Positions 4,876-6,833 of a stretch of 6,833 nt of DNA are shown piece after piece. Position 1 is the stretch's first letter; the number at the start of each line of letters is the position of its first letter. The notes under the pieces were generated by a model. It worked only from the letters and a program-made list of their open reading frames with translations, searched no databases and was not told the origin of the DNA. Made by a program: the position numbers and the translations under genes. The stretch is from an uncultured Collinsella sp. (lineage in GTDB: Bacteria > Actinomycetota > Coriobacteriia > Coriobacteriales > Coriobacteriaceae): the NCBI GenBank assembly GCA_900752275.1, contig CAADUS010000032.1, positions 1-6,833 on the forward strand. The letters are read 5' to 3'.

Positions 4876-6090
4876 ATGAAATACGACTTTAGCTCGCTTG
4901 TCAACCGCCACGGCATGGACTCCATCGCCGTTGACTCTTGGGGCGAGGTCCCCGGTATGGCTCCGAACGCACCCGACGAGGGCTTCGACCGCATTCCCAT
5001 GTGGGTGGCCGACATGAATTTTGCCACGGTGCCCACGGTCCAGGAGTACATCATCCAGCGCGCCCAGCACCCTATGTTCGGCTACTTCAATCCGCGTCCC
5101 GAGTACTTTGATCGCATCATCGAATGGCAGAGCCGTCGCAACGGCGTTGAGGGCCTGGCGCCCGAGCATATCGGCTACGAAAACGGCGTGCTGGGCGGTG
5201 TCGTGTCGACGCTGCGTGCGTATGTTCAGCCGGGCGATGCGGTGCTGGTCCACAGCCCCACCTACATCGGCTTTACCAAGTCCATCGAAGCCGCGGGCTA
5301 TCGTATTGTCCACAGCCCGCTTAAACTCGACGACCAAGGCGTGTGGCGCATGGACTTTGAGGACATGGAGTGCAAACTCGCCCAAAACCACATTCATGCC
5401 GCGGTGTTCTGCTCGCCGCACAATCCCTGCGGCCGCGTATGGGAGCGCGACGAGATCGAGCGCGCCATGGACATTTATCGCCAGCACGATTGCGTGGTGA
5501 TCTCGGACGAGATTTGGTCCGATATCATCCTGCCGGGACACAAGCACATCCCGACGCAGTCGGTGAGCGAGGATGCTCGCATGCGCACGGTTGCCCTCTA
5601 CGCGCCCAGCAAGACGTTTAACCTGGCGGGTCTGGTCGGCAGCTACCACATCATCTATAACGAAACACTGCGAGACCGCGTGTGCGCCGTGTCCAACAAG
5701 ACTCACTACAACGAGATGAATGTCCTCTCCATGCATGCGCTTATCGGTGCCTACCAGCCGCAGGGCTACGAGTGGGTGGACGAGCTCAACCAGGTGCTTG
5801 CCGGCAATATCGAGTACTTCTGCGATTATGTGGACGAGCATTTTGAGGGCGTGTCCTATTCGCGTCCGCAGGGCACGTACATGGTGTTTCTGGACTGCAC
5901 CGAGTGGTGCCGCGAGCATGGCCGCGATATTCAGTGGCTGCTCGACGAGGGGGCGCGCGTGGGCGTGGGGTATCAGGACGGCCGTCCGTTTCACGGGCCC
6001 TGCCACATTCGCGTGAATCTGGCGCTGCCGCTTTCGCGCGTGAGGGAAGCGTGCGACCGCCTGGACCGCTACGTTTTTAATGCACGGTAA
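4876..6090 (+). CDS. patB: MalY/PatB-type PLP-dependent cystathionine beta-lyase (C-S lyase) / aminotransferase-fold protein
   Basis: This 404-residue fold-type I PLP enzyme belongs to the MalY/PatB group, which cleaves C-S bonds in cystathionine or cysteine conjugates, giving pyruvate, ammonia and a thiol. Group markers include IPMWVADMNFATVPTV (residues 40-55), GVLGGVVSTLRAYVQPGDAVLV (104-125) and SPTYIGF (127-133). FCSPHNPCGRVW (178-189) carries the PLP-contacting Asn183, and VISDEIWSDI (208-217) the Asp211 that pairs with the pyridine nitrogen. APSKTFNLAG (243-252) holds the Schiff-base Lys246, and HIRVNLALP (377-385) the substrate-carboxylate Arg379. The length is typical and every catalytic residue is present. 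GGGAG at 4865-4869, six bases before the ATG, supports the start. In the cell it probably serves homocysteine formation or cysteine and thiol breakdown. No methionine-pathway gene is adjacent, so the substrate stays open. Confidence 0.94.
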   Translation: MKYDFSSLVNRHGMDSIAVDSWGEVPGMAPNAPDEGFDRIPMWVADMNFATVPTVQEYIIQRAQHPMFGYFNPRPEYFDRIIEWQSRRNGVEGLAPEHIGYENGVLGGVVSTLRAYVQPGDAVLVHSPTYIGFTKSIEAAGYRIVHSPLKLDDQGVWRMDFEDMECKLAQNHIHAAVFCSPHNPCGRVWERDEIERAMDIYRQHDCVVISDEIWSDIILPGHKHIPTQSVSEDARMRTVALYAPSKTFNLAGLVGSYHIIYNETLRDRVCAVSNKTHYNEMNVLSMHALIGAYQPQGYEWVDELNQVLAGNIEYFCDYVDEHFEGVSYSRPQGTYMVFLDCTEWCREHGRDIQWLLDEGARVGVGYQDGRPFHGPCHIRVNLALPLSRVREACDRLDRYVFNAR

Positions 6091-6100
6091 GCGTGCGCTG

Positions 6101-6142
6101 CATGTGGGGCCTTCTGCCAAGTTGGCTAGAAGGCCCCACATG
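6101..6142. terminator. Strong hairpin between convergent genes, candidate bidirectional terminator
   Basis: CATGTGGGGCCTTCT (6101-6115) and AGAAGGCCCCACATG (6128-6142) form a perfect 15-bp stem. Inside it GCCA (6116-6119) pairs with TGGC (6123-6126), extending the helix past a one-base bulge to a 3-nt loop. It starts 11 bases after the patB stop codon and faces the end of the convergent flavoprotein gene. There is no run of T after the stem on either strand, so intrinsic termination would be atypical; it may instead stabilise 3' ends or be a dispersed palindrome. Confidence 0.6.
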
Positions 6143-6184
6143 GTAAAGCATCTGTAGCAATTGGGCGCAGACCTGCTGAGAGGC

Positions 6185-6664
6185 TTACTTTTCTTGAATC
6201 TGCTTGCCGCAAAGATGCTCAATCGTAATCTCGTAGAGCTGGACGCCCTTAATGTCCTTGGCGATTTCCTCTTCGACTTCCTCGGCAGAAGGGTAGTACT
6301 TAAGGGCGAGCTGGCGGACTTTGTCCTCGATAAACGCGGGGGTGTCATTCGCCAGGCGACAACGGCCAAAGACGACGGTGCTCATAACGTAGGGAGCCCA
6401 GTCGCCGTCCTGGTACCACTCGTTTCCGTAAACGGTAAAGCAGACCTTGTCATCGCGCTTGAGTGCGTCGACCTTGTGGCCAGCCTTGGCGCCATGGAAA
6501 TAAATCTTGTTGTGCTCGGCGTCAAAGAAGTAGTTGACGGGAATGGCGTACGGGTAGCCATCGTCGCCGTTGACGGCAAAGACGCCGCGCTTGCAGGTGG
6601 CGAGCAGTTCGCGCGCTTCCTCGTCGGTGATGGCGCGTTTCTTTCGACGTAAGGGCCTAAACAT
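6185..6664 (-). CDS. Pyridoxamine 5'-phosphate oxidase-like FMN-binding protein (NimA-related)
   Basis: This 159-residue protein has the split-barrel flavin-binding fold of the PNPOx-like family. Recognisable blocks are the N-terminal helix ITDEEARELLATCKRGVFAV (12-31), the strand pair DDGYPYAIPVNYFFD (34-48), IYFHGAKAGHK (54-64), which in the family contacts the flavin phosphate, VCFTVYG (74-80), and the strand YVMSTVVFGRCRL (92-104). The C-terminal strand is VQLYEITIEHLCGKQI (141-156). Relatives include NimA-type nitroimidazole reductases and many uncharacterised flavoproteins, so reduction of small molecules is likely but the substrate is unknown; it is probably not a true vitamin B6 oxidase. 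The basic start MFRPLRRKKR is notable. AAAGGAAG lies six bases before the ATG. The gene follows the receiver-domain gene on the same strand after 40 bases, and could be cotranscribed with it or use its own promoter. Confidence 0.9.
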   Translation of the reverse strand: MFRPLRRKKRAITDEEARELLATCKRGVFAVNGDDGYPYAIPVNYFFDAEHNKIYFHGAKAGHKVDALKRDDKVCFTVYGNEWYQDGDWAPYVMSTVVFGRCRLANDTPAFIEDKVRQLALKYYPSAEEVEEEIAKDIKGVQLYEITIEHLCGKQIQEK

Positions 6665-6703
6665 CGTTGGCTTCCTTTCTGGTCGTGCATGGTTGCTGCA
6701 AAA

Positions 6704-6709
6704 ACTATA
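6704..6709 (-). promoter_or_regulatory. Possible -10 box of the NimA-like gene
   Basis: TATAGT on the minus strand (five of six consensus bases) lies 39 bases before the flavoprotein ATG and overlaps the stop codon of the upstream receiver-domain gene. No recognisable -35 box stands 16-18 bp upstream, so this may be chance. Confidence 0.25.
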
Positions 6710-6833
6710 GCGAAACGGATCCGTTTTTCTTGATGCGGGCGAGTATGTTTTTGAGCTTGTTAAAGTCGAGCGGTTTGGACAGATGGGCGTTCATGCCGGC
6801 ATCGTGTGCCGCCTTGGCGTCCTCGGCAAAGGC
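6705..6833 (-). CDS. Response-regulator receiver domain, C-terminal end (probably a hybrid sensor histidine kinase; cut by the right edge)
   Basis: Read on the minus strand from the window edge, the frame encodes 42 residues and then TAG at 6707-6705. The fragment AFAEDAKAAHDAGMNAHLSKPLD is the standard alpha4-beta5-alpha5 end of a CheY-like receiver. Lys20 of the fragment, in SKPLD, is the conserved lysine that contacts the phosphoryl group. The spelling AGMNAHLSKP is typical of receivers at the C-terminus of hybrid histidine kinases, and no output domain follows: only a short tail NFKL-like helix and KKNGSVSL remain before the stop. The kinase part, if there is one, would lie to the right of the window. 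A free-standing receiver is the alternative. It lies 40 bases upstream of the NimA-like gene on the same strand. Confidence 0.88.
   Translation of the reverse strand, partial: AFAEDAKAAHDAGMNAHLSKPLDFNKLKNILARIKKNGSVSL

Noticed and set aside
4744..6369. 541-codon open frame on the minus strand
   Set aside because: It is antisense to patB, whose complete PLP-enzyme motifs are on the plus strand. The translation is Arg/His/Ala-rich with no recognisable domain, and it also overlaps part of the NimA-like gene. It is a GC-rich shadow frame.
6713..6728. Hairpin AAACGGATCCGTTT followed by T residues, like a plus-strand intrinsic terminator
   Set aside because: No plus-strand gene precedes it. The bases are the last codons of the minus-strand receiver domain, so the resemblance is probably chance.

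Overview
The window looks like ordinary chromosome from a GC-rich actinobacterium. The style (GC-rich codons, short intergenic gaps, palindromic intergenic repeats, a helix-turn-helix/zinc-ribbon/TipAS regulator, a NimA-like flavoprotein) most resembles gut Coriobacteriia such as Collinsella. That placement is inferred from family resemblance, not from a marker gene. No rRNA, tRNA, CRISPR array, transposase or phage gene is visible.

Layout from left to right. (1) The C-terminal 121 residues of a MacB/FtsX-type ABC transporter permease (+), cut by the left edge. (2) A convergent gene for a 382-residue membrane protein of unknown function (-), with related hairpin repeats on both sides (365-397 and 1686-1720). 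(3) A tRNA-dihydrouridine synthase (+), followed by a 44-nt near-perfect palindrome. (4) A minus-strand pair: an XRE-type regulator with a zinc ribbon and a TipAS ligand-binding domain, then a small CPYC glutaredoxin 51 bases downstream. (5) Divergent from the regulator, a TrmO-type tRNA m6t6A37 methyltransferase (+), perhaps translated from a nearly leaderless mRNA. (6) A MalY/PatB-type PLP-dependent C-S lyase (+), ending at a strong 15-bp hairpin. (7) On the minus strand, a NimA-like pyridoxamine-phosphate-oxidase-fold protein. (8) At the right edge, the last 42 residues of a response-regulator receiver domain, probably from a hybrid histidine kinase.

Functionally the genes are mixed: two tRNA-modification enzymes, sulfur and redox metabolism (C-S lyase, glutaredoxin, flavoprotein), one ligand-sensing regulator and parts of a transporter and a signalling protein. 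Only the regulator-glutaredoxin pair looks like an operon. The regulator has a legible promoter (TTGGAA, 17 bp, TATGCT on the minus strand) with a 15-nt inverted repeat touching its -35 box, which suggests autoregulation.

The least explained parts are the palindromic intergenic repeats, two of which show compensatory base changes in their stems, the membrane protein they bracket, and the regulator's domain combination. I see no convincing evidence of a wholly new multi-gene system.
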